In this document: in pieces, positions 35,760 to 44,692 of the stretch
Numbering within the stretch: the stretch's first letter is position 1
Layout: the number at the start of each line of letters is the position of its first letter
Assembly: GCF_018139695.1 (NCBI RefSeq)
Contig: NZ_JAGSOG010000018.1
Location: forward strand, 1-61,003
Origin: Actinospica durhamensis
Lineage (GTDB): Bacteria > Actinomycetota > Actinomycetes > Streptomycetales > Catenulisporaceae
Direction: 5' to 3'
DNA: 61,003 nucleotides
Notes under the pieces: model-generated
Told to the model about the DNA's origin: nothing
Database searches by the model: none
The model's input: the letters and a program-made list of their open reading frames with translations, nothing else
Program-made: the position numbers and the translations under genes

Positions 35760-36986
35760 TCACGCGGCGACGGCGTGCCTGGCGATGCGCAGCGCCGTGC
35801 CGGCGTGCAGGCGGCCGTCGCCGAAGAGCATGTCGAACACGCCGCCGAGTACGCGCGGGTCGTTCTGGATCGCGCGCACGACCACGGCGGCGGGGGCGCC
35901 GTGGCGCAGCAGGGCCATGGTGAACCGGCAGGACAGGAAGTGCAGCCGGCGATCGGCCCGGAAGCCCTGCTCGAACCGGGTCAGGGCCCTGTCGAGCGCG
36001 GCGCCGTCGGCGAGGTCCGCGGGCAGCGCCTCGACCAGGCGGCGGGCCGCGGTCATGGCGTAGGCGATGCCCTCGCCGCTGACCGGGTTGATCATCGAGG
36101 CGGCGTCGCCGATCAGGGCGGCGCGCTCGAAGGCCAGCCGCGGCATCCCGATCACCCCGGGCAGCTGGTGCGCGCGCTCCCGGCGCAGTTCGCCCACCTC
36201 CACCCCGCGCTCGCGCAGCCGGTCGGCGAACTCGCCGAGCAGCATCCGCAGATCCACGCCGCGCTCGCGCAGCTGCGCGATGGGCAGCCCGACGCCGATG
36301 TTCACGGTGCCGCCGCCGATCGGGAAGATCCAGCCGTAGGACGGCAGCAGCTGCGGGCTGAACTCGAACAGCATGCTCGGTCCGTCCGCCTCGAAGTCCC
36401 GGCTCGCGGCGTAGGCGCGCATCGCGACGCCGACGAACTTGCGGCTGGTGCGGTCCTGCCCGACCAGGTCCTTGCGCACCGCCGAGTACGCGCCGTCCGC
36501 GCCGATCACCAGGCGCGCACGCAGCCGCCGGTGCGTGCCGGCGGCGTCGCGCAGCTCGAGGACACGGGCCGGTCCGCCCGCGTCGCCGGACATGCCGAGA
36601 TAGCGGGTGCCGCTCACGTCCTCGGCCCCGGCCGCGATCGCCGCCCGGAACAGGTGCTCGTCGAACTCCACCCGCGGCACCACGAACACGTCGGTGGACT
36701 TGCCCGCGAGCACCGGAACCGGGTTCTCGCTGCGCTCGCCGGCCGGCCCGAACACGGTGACCGACTCGATCCGGCGCCGCCCGGCCAGCACGGAGTCCAG
36801 GTGCAGATCGCGCAGCACCCTTACGGCGCCCGGCCCGATGCCGTCCCCGCAGGTCTTGTCGCGCGGGAAGCTCTCGCGGTCGATCAGGGCGACCCGCAGG
36901 CCCCGCCGGGCCGCCGCGTACGCCGCGACCGCGCCGCCCGGACCGGCGCCGACCACGGCGACGTCCACGTCCGTCTCTGCGTTCAC
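35760..36986 (-). CDS. geranylgeranyl reductase family FAD-dependent oxidoreductase
   Basis: A 408-residue flavoprotein: VDVAVVGAGPGGAVAAYAAA (FAD Rossmann), FPRDKTCGDGIGPGAV (the family Cys-Gly-Asp motif), ARLVIGADGAYSAVRKDL and the second FAD motif RAALIGDAASMINPVSGEGI. These proteins reduce isoprenoid chains such as those of menaquinone or archaeal-type lipids, or hydroxylate aromatics. GTG 36986 is chosen because GGAGG lies six bases upstream; earlier GTGs at 37004 and 37016 are possible. It is divergent from the EACC1-caspase operon, and no menaquinone genes adjoin it. Confidence 0.88.
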   Translation of the reverse strand: MNAETDVDVAVVGAGPGGAVAAYAAARRGLRVALIDRESFPRDKTCGDGIGPGAVRVLRDLHLDSVLAGRRRIESVTVFGPAGERSENPVPVLAGKSTDVFVVPRVEFDEHLFRAAIAAGAEDVSGTRYLGMSGDAGGPARVLELRDAAGTHRRLRARLVIGADGAYSAVRKDLVGQDRTSRKFVGVAMRAYAASRDFEADGPSMLFEFSPQLLPSYGWIFPIGGGTVNIGVGLPIAQLRERGVDLRMLLGEFADRLRERGVEVGELRRERAHQLPGVIGMPRLAFERAALIGDAASMINPVSGEGIAYAMTAARRLVEALPADLADGAALDRALTRFEQGFRADRRLHFLSCRFTMALLRHGAPAAVVVRAIQNDPRVLGGVFDMLFGDGRLHAGTALRIARHAVAA

Positions 36987-37072
36987 GTCTGCCTCCGTGC
37001 CCACGTGATCAGCCACATCGCCAGTCTGGCACAGCCGGTCGCGCCTGGCCGTGAGGCCCGGCGCGGCGCACG

Positions 37073-37102
37073 TTGACTGTCCGTCAGCTGCCCTACTACG
37101 CT
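37073..37102 (+). promoter_or_regulatory. putative sigma70-type promoter of the EACC1-caspase operon
   Basis: TTGACT at 37073-37078 and TACGCT at 37097-37102 are spaced by 18 bases, about 42 bases before the first ATG of the operon. This resembles the HrdB consensus. No dyad operator was evident. Confidence 0.45.
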
Positions 37103-37144
37103 CGAGTGACAAGCCGATCAGCGGCGCCGAAGGGGGCACGAGGG

Positions 37145-37531
37145 ATGGCGACGCAGATCACCGTGCGCGTCACGGGAGACCTCGGCCTCGACGACGCCGA
37201 AGAACTGCTCAGGGAGCTGCGGCAGCAGACCGGGGTCGAGTGGAGTGAGCAGAAAAGCCCGGCCGAGGACGACGGCCATCTGACCGGCGGCCTGGTCGAG
37301 ATCCTGATCTCGGCCGTGGTGGGCAAGGGCGTGGAGATGGCGCTGGACCCGGTGATCGACCGGGTCGTGGACCGGGTGCACCAGGCGATCGACCGCTTCC
37401 GCGGCACCCGCTTCGACCCGCCCGCCACGCAGGTCGACCTGAGCTCCGTCGATCCGGACCAGGCAGAGCCGAACCCGGCCGCCGGGGACGGCGCGGCGGG
37501 CGCCGAACCGCTGCTGGAACCAGAGGGCTGA
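37145..37531 (+). CDS. EACC1-like effector-associated small protein
   Basis: A 128-residue protein. It starts with a beta strand (ITVRVTGDL) and an acidic amphipathic helix (GLDDAEELLRELRQQTGVEW), followed by a glycine-anchored hydrophobic helix (GGLVEILISAVVGKGVEMAL), then a charged region and a disordered acidic tail. Size, order and its place one base before a caspase gene fit the effector-associated constant component EACC1, a family found beside caspase, trypsin or similar effectors in multicellular bacteria. The match is by architecture and memory of the family, not by search. ATG 37145 begins the domain; its role may be to hold or recruit the peptidase. Confidence 0.6.
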   Translation: MATQITVRVTGDLGLDDAEELLRELRQQTGVEWSEQKSPAEDDGHLTGGLVEILISAVVGKGVEMALDPVIDRVVDRVHQAIDRFRGTRFDPPATQVDLSSVDPDQAEPNPAAGDGAAGAEPLLEPEG

Positions 37532-37532
37532 G

Positions 37533-38618
37533 ATGCCCTCGCGCGCCCTGATCATCGGCCCCTCCCGCTACGGCCCGGACTCGGGCCTGCAGGACCACGC
37601 CTCGATCGCCCGCAGTGCCCGGATGTACGGCGAGGTGCTCGGCCAGGACCCGCGCTGGGGCGCCGAGAACGTCGAGGTGCTCACCGAGGACCGGCTCGGC
37701 TCGGGGATCGAGGTCATGGACGCGGTGACCCGGGCCGCGGCCGAGGCCGGGCGGGATCCGGACAGCACCCTGCTGATCGTCTACATCGGCCACGGCATCT
37801 TCTGGAGCGACGTGCCGGGCGGGGCGGAGGTGCACTTCGCGGTCGGCTCCTCCCGCCGGGCCGAGCCGTACACCTGGCTCTCGAGCTGGTACATCTACTA
37901 CGCGATGCGCAAGAGCGAGGCCAAGCGCAAGGTCCTGATCGCCGACTGCTGCTACTCCGACCGGCTCGGCCACCTCGGCGGCGACCCGGCCGAGGCCGCG
38001 GGCGCGGCGCCGACGCTCTCCGGCGGGATCATGACCGGCGTGCTGCGGGCCGCGCACAACAGCAGCTGCGTGTTCACCGCGGCCAACGAGGACTCCCGGG
38101 TGGAGGCGGGCGGCTGCACCAGCCCGATCCTGGACGAGAACCTGCGTGGCTGCACCCCGTTCAGCGCGCACCTGCTCAATGTGCTGAAGAAGGGCACCGC
38201 GGACCATGTGGACGTACTGACGATCGGCATGATCAGGGACGCGGTGGAACGCGACATGATCGCCTGCAAGCGGCACCGCAACACGATGCGGATGGTGCTC
38301 AACGACGCCCGCGAGTACATGCCGCTGTTCTCCAACAAGTCCACGGCGGAGGAGCGGCTGGCCGAGCTGCCCAACCCGTCCGAGCCCGAGGGCTGGGTGG
38401 ACCTGATGCTGACGGAGTCCGGCGTCGACCTCGATCCGCTGCTGACCGACCCGGTCAAGGCCGGGCGGGTGGTCGCGCTGCTGTCCGAGCGCCCGGAGGA
38501 CCTGGCCCGGCGCAAAGCCGAGCAGATCGTGACCGGCGCCGACGAACGCTTCCGTGAGGCCGAGCAGTTCGCCCGGTTCTGGAACTCGAGCCACCAGCCG
38601 CGAACGCGGGCCGCATGA
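37533..38618 (+). CDS. caspase-family (peptidase C14) protein with intact catalytic dyad
   Basis: A 361-residue protein. RALIIGPSRYG and LQDHASIARSARMYGEVL are the usual first caspase-like elements. H87 is in LLIVYIGHGIF, and the nucleophile C140 is in VLIADCCYSD (residues 134-143). The domain runs to about residue 240; residues 285-361 are helical and charged and could be an adaptor or effector-associated domain. The start is one base after the EACC1-like stop (TGAGATG) and its stop overlaps the next start (ATGA), so all three are co-translated. Prokaryotic caspases in such contexts are inferred to cleave host proteins during immunity or regulated cell death. Confidence 0.87.
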   Translation: MPSRALIIGPSRYGPDSGLQDHASIARSARMYGEVLGQDPRWGAENVEVLTEDRLGSGIEVMDAVTRAAAEAGRDPDSTLLIVYIGHGIFWSDVPGGAEVHFAVGSSRRAEPYTWLSSWYIYYAMRKSEAKRKVLIADCCYSDRLGHLGGDPAEAAGAAPTLSGGIMTGVLRAAHNSSCVFTAANEDSRVEAGGCTSPILDENLRGCTPFSAHLLNVLKKGTADHVDVLTIGMIRDAVERDMIACKRHRNTMRMVLNDAREYMPLFSNKSTAEERLAELPNPSEPEGWVDLMLTESGVDLDPLLTDPVKAGRVVALLSERPEDLARRKAEQIVTGADERFREAEQFARFWNSSHQPRTRAA

Positions 38619-40378
38619 CCGAACTCGACCTCAGCACGTATGCGTGGGTCCGGCTCAAGAGCAACTCCATCGCCTACGTCTTCGACCGGGTGCGCTTCGT
38701 GCGCGGGGGCACGCCGTCGAACCCGGCCGAGGCCATGCGGATCCTGCAGGCGCTCGCGCTGCTGCGGGAGACCGACGACCTGCTGGAGATGGAGCCGGCG
38801 CAGGGCCCGGCCCGCGAGGGCAGGCTCGACCGGCTCGACACCCTGGCCGTGCTGGCACTGGCCGCGCTCACCCGCCCGGTCGGCGAGGCGGCGCAGCTGG
38901 CGATAGGGCGCTGGCGCAGGGAACTGGCCGAGACCGAGACCGTGGGCCGCAGATCGGCGGCCGAGCCGGGCGCGGACCCCGAGACGGGAACGGACCCCGA
39001 GACGCGGCCGACCCGGCTGACCGACGGCATCGTGCACGACGTGATGGCCCAGCGCACCGTGCCCGAGGTGGCGGTGTTCATCCAGGTCTGCCAGCAGGCC
39101 GAGGACCCGGGCGCGCCCGCGGAGATCTCGCTCGTGCACAAGGCCCTGACGGCGTTCGCCGGGCCCGCGTCCGGGCGCACCAACCTCGACAAGGCCCTGC
39201 TGTACATCGCGCTGACCGACCAGGGCTGCAAGGATGCCGCCGAACTTCTCCTGGACACCGCGCTCAAAGCCGCCGCCGCGTCCCCGGCGCCCGAGCCAGA
39301 CGGCATCGTCCGCGCGTTCACGCACGTCAGCCCGTCCGACCGGATCGTCGAGTCCTACTTCCGGCGGCAGTTGAAGGAGGGCAACGAGGACGTCGTGCTG
39401 CCGCTCGTCGCCGCGCTGCTCGTGGCCGAGCCGGCCGGCGCCGAGTCGCTGGCCGCGAACGCCGGGCGGGAATGGAGCGTGCGCCAGGTCGGCGAGCTGT
39501 GCAAGATCCTGGTGCAGAGCTCAAGGGACTGCTTCGCCTCGCTGCTGGGTTACGCGGCGAGCCGGACGTCGCACGAGGCGCTGCACCGGCTCATCGTCGA
39601 CTGGCAGACCGCGGACGCCCTCAACCCCAGCCTGCGGCTGCTGCTCGCCGACATCGTCGCGGACGGCGGGAACGGGGCGCCGGGGCCGCGTCCGATCGCG
39701 TTCCTGCAGCGGCTGCAGAAGATCCTGCAGACCTCCAACGCACCGGACGAGTGTCGCAGGCTGCTGCGGGTTGCCATCGCCGAGCACGTACAAGGCCGGT
39801 CCGGGGAGGTGGTGGCGGAGTTGCTCGGCGAGGTGGACGGCCGGGATCTGCGGCGTACCGCCCAGGTGGTCAACGGGCGGTTGAGCGAGCAGTTGCGCCG
39901 CAAGGAGATCGACGACGAGCACTTCGTGCGCTACCTCCTCGGCCTGCAGAAGCTCGGCCGGGCCGCGTCGCCGCTGACCTTCTGGGCGGTGCGCGAACGG
40001 GCCGATCCGAAGCACGGCGACCCGCTGCCGCCGCGTTCCGAGGCGGAGCAGGGCCGGACCCGTACGCCGGCGGACAACGCGGCGATACTCGGCGCGATCG
40101 CGGCCCGGATGTTCACCGCGGACCAGCCGGCCATCGCCGTCGACCTGCTCGAGCGCTACCTGGAGAACGAGCAGGCGGTCACCCCGGCGCACGTGACCGC
40201 GATCGTGCGGCGGGTGCGCGAGGACTCCGCGCTCGCCGAGGATCCGCGCTGGCCCGCGCTGCTCGCCGCCACCATGGGCCGGTGGGCGGACGAGCGCGGC
40301 CGGGACGAGGTGGCCGCGGCGTTGCGCGCACACGGATACCTGGCCGAGGAGAACGCGGTCGTCAACACGGTGCACTGA
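38615..40378 (+). CDS. unrecognised helical-repeat protein of the caspase operon
   Basis: A 587-residue, almost wholly alpha-helical protein without signal peptide or membrane segments. Recurrent Leu/Ala-rich helices (VLPLVAALLVAEPAG, LRLLLADIVADGG, ALLYIALTDQG) suggest ARM/HEAT-like solenoid repeats. There is an acidic linker around residues 110-130 (PGADPETGTDPETRP). No P-loop, nuclease or other catalytic motif was seen. Its ATG overlaps the caspase stop by four bases. Likely roles are trigger recognition, scaffold or caspase substrate, all inferred from position. Confidence 0.7.
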   Translation: MTELDLSTYAWVRLKSNSIAYVFDRVRFVRGGTPSNPAEAMRILQALALLRETDDLLEMEPAQGPAREGRLDRLDTLAVLALAALTRPVGEAAQLAIGRWRRELAETETVGRRSAAEPGADPETGTDPETRPTRLTDGIVHDVMAQRTVPEVAVFIQVCQQAEDPGAPAEISLVHKALTAFAGPASGRTNLDKALLYIALTDQGCKDAAELLLDTALKAAAASPAPEPDGIVRAFTHVSPSDRIVESYFRRQLKEGNEDVVLPLVAALLVAEPAGAESLAANAGREWSVRQVGELCKILVQSSRDCFASLLGYAASRTSHEALHRLIVDWQTADALNPSLRLLLADIVADGGNGAPGPRPIAFLQRLQKILQTSNAPDECRRLLRVAIAEHVQGRSGEVVAELLGEVDGRDLRRTAQVVNGRLSEQLRRKEIDDEHFVRYLLGLQKLGRAASPLTFWAVRERADPKHGDPLPPRSEAEQGRTRTPADNAAILGAIAARMFTADQPAIAVDLLERYLENEQAVTPAHVTAIVRRVREDSALAEDPRWPALLAATMGRWADERGRDEVAAALRAHGYLAEENAVVNTVH

Positions 40379-40426
40379 GCACGGACTGACCGCGCGTCAG
40401 CAACGGCGTCGGCATCGGTATCGGCG

Positions 40427-42301
40427 TCAGCCGGAGGCCTGGGCGGGCTGCGAGGGCAGGGCCGTCTCGCTGCTCGGCGAGGACTGGGCCGGCAGCGCGG
40501 GTTCGAGACCGTGAATGGCGGCGCCGTCCGCGGCGTCCCGGGCGCGCATCGGCTCCGGCAGCGTGGGCGGGTGCACCGCCATGTACTGCTCGGACAGGTC
40601 CACCAGCGCGCGGAAGACCACCGCCGCGAGCGCCGCCACCGGGACCGCCGTGGCCAGCCGCACGGCCAGGTGCGTCGGCCAGACGAACTCGTTGAGCAGC
40701 GAGACGAGTGTGATCACGCCGAAGAATCCGTAGAGCAGCCAGGCCGAACGGGCCGAGTTCGCGTGCTCGCCGCGGAGCCGCAGCAGTTGCGGGGCGTGCA
40801 GCCGGGCGTCGTACCAGCGGCGTCCGTCTGCCCACTTGGGCATGCCGAACAGCAGCACACACCCGACGGTCAATGCGGTCATGCCCGGCCACAGCCGGTC
40901 CCAGCCGGCCAGCAGGAAGATCACCGCGATGGAGACGAACGCGGCCTCGGCCAGCACCCGGTGCCGGCGGCGCACCGTGTCCCTGCGGGCGCCGCGGCCG
41001 AGCGCGGCCAGCACCACACTGGGCGTCACGTAGACCACCAGGGCCAGGACGGTGGTGATCGAGCCGAGCACGATCCAGTTCCCGTCCATGCACAGCAGGG
41101 CCACGGTGCTGATGACGAAGTCCACGATCAGGATCAGCCAGTACACGTCGAGGCGTTCCCCGACCAGCCGGCGCAGCCGGGCGCCGCGCACCGCGATCAC
41201 CGAGTAGCGGCTCATCTGCAGGCCGCGGTGGGTCAGGTGGGCCCGGCTGAGCGCGGCGACCTCGCGGGTGAGCACGTAGGTGAAGACCATCGCGGCGCCG
41301 GCCGGGGAGAGCACCTGGTCCAGGTTTATCAGGATACTCATCGGATGGGCGGCCCAGGACGGCGCCACCGTCTGGGCGAAGTCGGTGTACGGCGTCTGCG
41401 CGGAGCCGGTGTGGTGGCGCAGGTAGACGACCACGAGCTGCAGCGCGACGTAGAGCAGGATCGAGCCGCAGACCGTGCCGTACACGGCCCGGCGCATCCG
41501 GGCCGCCTCGCCGCGGCCGCTGCGGCGCACGCTGCCGGCGAAGTCGAGCGGCCCCTGGAAACCCAGGTAGGCGTAGATCACGCCGTTGGCGGTGACGGTG
41601 GTGAGCACCGTGGCCAGGTCGTTGTGCCCGGAGCTCGAGCTCGCGCCGGAGGAGGCGACCGAGGCGGTGGGCAGCGGCGCGGGCGCCGCGGAGACGTGGA
41701 TGGCACGGCCGGAGGGGTGCAGCTCGGCGTAGAGCAGGAGCAGCACGATCAGCACCGGCACCAGGATCTTGAACACCGTCAGCACGCCGTTGACGACCAG
41801 GAACAGCCGCGGCCCGAGCAGGTTCACCGCGGTCACCGCCAGCATCAGCGCCACCGCCCAGCCCAGGCCCGTCCCGGTCAGCCCGTTGCCGTGGGCCGGG
41901 ATCACGCCCCGCGCCTGCGTCCAGCCGCTCAGCGCACGGGTCATCGCGACCGCCTCGCTGGCCGGATTGATCGCGTAGAAGACCCAGAGCCCGGCCGCGA
42001 CCACGGTGGCCAGCACCGGCCCGCTCGCCTGCAGCGGCAGGAAGATCAGCCCGCCGGTCTTCGGCGCCACGGTGCTCAGGATCACCATGACCGAGGCGAT
42101 CACCAGCATCAGCCCGCCGCCGATGAGCCAGGAGAACACCGCCCAGGACCCGGCGCCCTGGTCGGCCAGCAGGCCGCCGAGGGTCCAGCCGGAGCCGATC
42201 ACCCCGCCCGCGGCCAGAAAGAACAGCGCCGGCGCGGACAGCCGGCGCCGGTCCGCCCGCCGTTCGGGCGCGTCGAGGCTCTCGGCGGCTGGTGCGCTCA
42301 T
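40427..42301 (-). CDS. APC-superfamily amino acid/polyamine permease-like transporter
   Basis: A 624-residue protein with about 12 helices. The first helix holds the APC hallmark AAGGVIGSGWTLGG, and later ITTVLALVVYVTPSVVL and ANGVIYAYLGFQGPLDFAGS (helix 6 region) follow the fold. A 35-residue Ser/Pro-rich loop (SASSGASSSSG-like) and a C-terminal Pro/Ser-rich tail are extra. ATG 42301 follows GGAAGGGGACGAGG; the ATG at 42361 is unsupported. Substrate not inferable. Just beyond its stop, hexamers of the GGCGTC/GGCATC type repeat four times (40404-40427). Confidence 0.85.
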   Translation of the reverse strand: MSAPAAESLDAPERRADRRRLSAPALFFLAAGGVIGSGWTLGGLLADQGAGSWAVFSWLIGGGLMLVIASVMVILSTVAPKTGGLIFLPLQASGPVLATVVAAGLWVFYAINPASEAVAMTRALSGWTQARGVIPAHGNGLTGTGLGWAVALMLAVTAVNLLGPRLFLVVNGVLTVFKILVPVLIVLLLLYAELHPSGRAIHVSAAPAPLPTASVASSGASSSSGHNDLATVLTTVTANGVIYAYLGFQGPLDFAGSVRRSGRGEAARMRRAVYGTVCGSILLYVALQLVVVYLRHHTGSAQTPYTDFAQTVAPSWAAHPMSILINLDQVLSPAGAAMVFTYVLTREVAALSRAHLTHRGLQMSRYSVIAVRGARLRRLVGERLDVYWLILIVDFVISTVALLCMDGNWIVLGSITTVLALVVYVTPSVVLAALGRGARRDTVRRRHRVLAEAAFVSIAVIFLLAGWDRLWPGMTALTVGCVLLFGMPKWADGRRWYDARLHAPQLLRLRGEHANSARSAWLLYGFFGVITLVSLLNEFVWPTHLAVRLATAVPVAALAAVVFRALVDLSEQYMAVHPPTLPEPMRARDAADGAAIHGLEPALPAQSSPSSETALPSQPAQASG

Positions 42302-42457
42302 CCTCGTCCCCTTCCGGCGGGGCGTCGGCGGATCGGTGCGGGGGACGAAAGGGCGGATCATCGAGGCGTGACTCGGTCGCGCCAGGATACGACAGATCGC
42401 GCACCGTACACACGCAAGTCGGGGATCTCGGAGCGCCGCGCGGCGCGGGCCCGCGCG

Positions 42458-42487
42458 TTGTACCGTCTCGCGCGGGCTCGGTAGGCT
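42458..42487 (+). promoter_or_regulatory. putative promoter of the ESX toxin operon
   Basis: TTGTAC (42458-42463) and TAGGCT (42482-42487), separated by 18 bases, lie about 65 bases before the first gene of the operon. They are a fair match to the actinomycete housekeeping consensus. Confidence 0.4.
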
Positions 42488-42552
42488 GACGCCGCGTCCG
42501 TCGGGTCGGACGGGCCGCGCAGCGGTGTCAGTACACGTACGAGGGGACGAGT

Positions 42553-43266
42553 ATGGCCATCGACGATCTGCCGATGCCGGTGGTGACCTTCTTGAACGCG
42601 GTCGGCATTAAGTGGCCTTATATCAATGAAGATTCACTGTCTCATCTGGCCACGCTCACCCGGGAGTTCGGCAAGGCGGTCGACCAGACGCACCAGGACG
42701 CCACCCAGGCGGTCGCCGGGATCGCCCAGGGGTATCAGGGCGCGGCGACGCAGGCGATGTCCTCGGGCTGGTCGCACCTGTCCTCCACCCACGTCGAGGA
42801 GCTGGTCGCGGCCTGCGACGTGATGGCCGTCGCGATCGACGCGTGGGCCGCGTACGTGGTGGTGCAGAAGGGGCAGGCACTGGTCCAGCTGATCGAGCTC
42901 GCGATCTCCTACGCCACCGCGCTGGCCGCGGCGCCGGAGACCTTCGGGGCGAGCCTGGCCGCGCTGCCCGGGCTGGAGGAGATCGGCGAGGCGATCGGCA
43001 ACTCGCTGATCCAGGACCTGGAGATGTACGTGCAGGGCAAGGTGATCGAGGCCGCGAGCAAGCCGCTGGTGGCGAAGGTGGAGACGATGCTGCAGGGCCT
43101 CGACTGGTCCAACGCCCCGGGCGGGACCGATCCGCTCGGCGGCGGCTCCATCAGCCTGGACAAAGAGGTGGTCGACCAGCACGTGAGCCTGCTGCGCCAG
43201 CACGCGGCGACGATGCGCTCGCACGCCGAGACCTTCCAGTCCCAGGCCGACGGGATCGAGTTCTGA
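42553..43266 (+). CDS. WXG100-like protein related to the CpnT N-terminal domain
   Basis: A 237-residue helical protein. Its start, MAIDDLPMPVVTFLNAVGIKWP, then NEDSLSHLATLTREFGKAVD, YQGAATQAMSSGWSHLS and ACDVMAVAIDAWAAYVVVQKGQALVQLI, follows the WXG100_2 / CpnT-N-terminal domain of type VII secretion substrates. The Trp-x-Gly-like turn appears as S-G-W near residue 74. AGGGGA precedes ATG 42553. The C-terminal 40 residues form another amphipathic helix ending in FQSQADGIEF. The next gene overlaps by one base (TGATG), so this is probably the secretion-targeting partner of the following toxin-tailed protein. Confidence 0.8.
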   Translation: MAIDDLPMPVVTFLNAVGIKWPYINEDSLSHLATLTREFGKAVDQTHQDATQAVAGIAQGYQGAATQAMSSGWSHLSSTHVEELVAACDVMAVAIDAWAAYVVVQKGQALVQLIELAISYATALAAAPETFGASLAALPGLEEIGEAIGNSLIQDLEMYVQGKVIEAASKPLVAKVETMLQGLDWSNAPGGTDPLGGGSISLDKEVVDQHVSLLRQHAATMRSHAETFQSQADGIEF

Positions 43267-44192
43267 TGGCCGACGGAGAGGAACAGCGCAAGCTCGCCAC
43301 CGCCCTGAAGGACACCATAGGCGGCGTGGCCAAGGACTCCTCGGGCAAGATGGCGGAGTTCCACGAGGACACCGCCTCGATCGGCGAGGAGACCTCGCAG
43401 GCGCTCGTGGACAAGGACGCGGGCCTGGCCGGGGACGTGACCGCGCTGCACCCGGACGACGCGGCCCCGACCGTCCCGAAGCCGACGAGCGCGGAGGCGG
43501 ACACGGCGTCCTCGACGGCCGCGGAGGACGCCGCGTCCAAGGAGGCGGCGGACAAGGCGGCCGCGGAGGAGGCGGCCCGCAAGGCCGAGAAGGCGGCGGT
43601 ACCGAAGCGGGTCGCGGAGCTGCGCAACCAGGGCCACGGCCCGGCGCGGCACCTGGACGCTTCGGACAAGCAGCTCGAGGAACGCCTCGGCAAGCCGGTG
43701 CTGCAGGGCAACCCGCCGCGCACCCAGCTCAACTCCGACGGCTACGTCGTCTCGTCCAAGAAGATCGACCCGGCCCGTCCCGGCGCCGGCGGCCTGGCCG
43801 ACACCGACCCGCTCAAGTACAAGGACATGTACAAGACGAACGCGGCCGGCAACCCGATGAACCACAGCTGCGGCCAGTACTCCACCGCCTTCGGCGACCC
43901 GGAGAGCATGGTCAAGGCCGACGCCGCGGCCCGCGCCGGCATCCCGGCCGGGGCCGCCGGACGCCAGGTGGTCACCGTCGACGCGGGCACCGCGATCGGC
44001 GCCGACGGGGTCTCCGGCCTGCGCGGGAAGTACATCGACCCGGCGAACCCGATGACCGGGACCCAGGTGAACTACAAGGACGTCAACTTCGGCGGCGCTA
44101 AGATCACTGCCGTGTACGACCAGGATCCGGCCAGCGGAGATTGGAACCTGACGACGATCTACCCGGAGCCGGACAAGGCGGTGAACCCGTGA
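43266..44192 (+). CDS. putative polymorphic toxin with novel C-terminal domain
   Basis: A 308-residue protein. Residues 1-60 are an amphipathic helical partner-like segment, 70-112 a low-complexity Ala/Glu/Lys linker, and 115-308 a globular domain. That domain starts NQGHGPARHLDASDKQLEER and contains NHSCGQYSTAFGDPESMVKA (199-218), a His/Ser-containing layout that recalls bacterial CDI and MafB-type RNase toxins (R-H-x-x-x-T/S-D-x-x-L ... S-x-x-F/A), but I cannot place it in a named family. ATG 43266 overlaps the WXG100 gene and the stop overlaps the next GTG (GTGA). Toxin function is inferred from context and linker-plus-domain architecture. Confidence 0.62.
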   Translation: MADGEEQRKLATALKDTIGGVAKDSSGKMAEFHEDTASIGEETSQALVDKDAGLAGDVTALHPDDAAPTVPKPTSAEADTASSTAAEDAASKEAADKAAAEEAARKAEKAAVPKRVAELRNQGHGPARHLDASDKQLEERLGKPVLQGNPPRTQLNSDGYVVSSKKIDPARPGAGGLADTDPLKYKDMYKTNAAGNPMNHSCGQYSTAFGDPESMVKADAAARAGIPAGAAGRQVVTVDAGTAIGADGVSGLRGKYIDPANPMTGTQVNYKDVNFGGAKITAVYDQDPASGDWNLTTIYPEPDKAVNP

Positions 44193-44692
44193 AGTGGCAC
44201 GAGCGGATCCCGAACATCGAGACCGAGCGCTGGGTGGCGCTGTGGGTGCACAGCGTCGAGGCGTACAACGACTTCGAGACGGACGCGGCGCGCATCCGTG
44301 AGCAGGCCCGCACCATGCCGGCCCGCCGCGAGGCCTTCCTGCAGGCCTACGACTGGATCCTGGCGAACCCGCCGACGACGCGGGAGTGGTTCTGGGCGAC
44401 CGACACCTCCTTCTGCACCCGCGCGCAGCTGCTCGAGTACCTCCAGGCGTTCTACGACTACGTCTTCGGCGACCGGCCCGCGCCCATCCCGCCCCCGCCG
44501 AGCGACGAGGTCTGCCCGCACGAGCGCACCGACCGCGGCCAGTGCGTGCTGACCGTGGCCGAGCAGGCGGCCGAGGATGAGGCGGCAGCGGCGGCGGCTT
44601 CGGCAGCGGCGGCTTCGGCTTCGGCCGGAGACCCGGCCGGGCCCGAGGACCAGGACGGAGACCAGCACCAGGACGAGGACCGGAACCGATGA
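44189..44692 (+). CDS. candidate immunity protein 1
   Basis: A 167-residue soluble protein from GTG 44189, coupled to the toxin-like gene by a GTGA overlap. An aromatic-rich helical domain (WVALWVHSVEAYNDFETDAA, REWFWATDTSF, AQLLEYLQAFYDYVFGD) is followed by PAPIPPPPS, a Cys pair region and an acidic Ala/Glu/Asp tail. No known family was recognised. The stretch from REWFWATD to the YVFGD end aligns with the end of the next protein (ETWYSLTY ... YAYLFDD), so the two look related. Position directly after the toxin gene suggests immunity. Confidence 0.6.
   Translation: MKWHERIPNIETERWVALWVHSVEAYNDFETDAARIREQARTMPARREAFLQAYDWILANPPTTREWFWATDTSFCTRAQLLEYLQAFYDYVFGDRPAPIPPPPSDEVCPHERTDRGQCVLTVAEQAAEDEAAAAAASAAAASASAGDPAGPEDQDGDQHQDEDRNR

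Noticed and set aside
39985-40427. A CRISPR-like array in the GGCGTC/GGCATC repeats near 40404-40427
   Set aside because: It is a simple six-base repeat of about 24 bases with no spacers.
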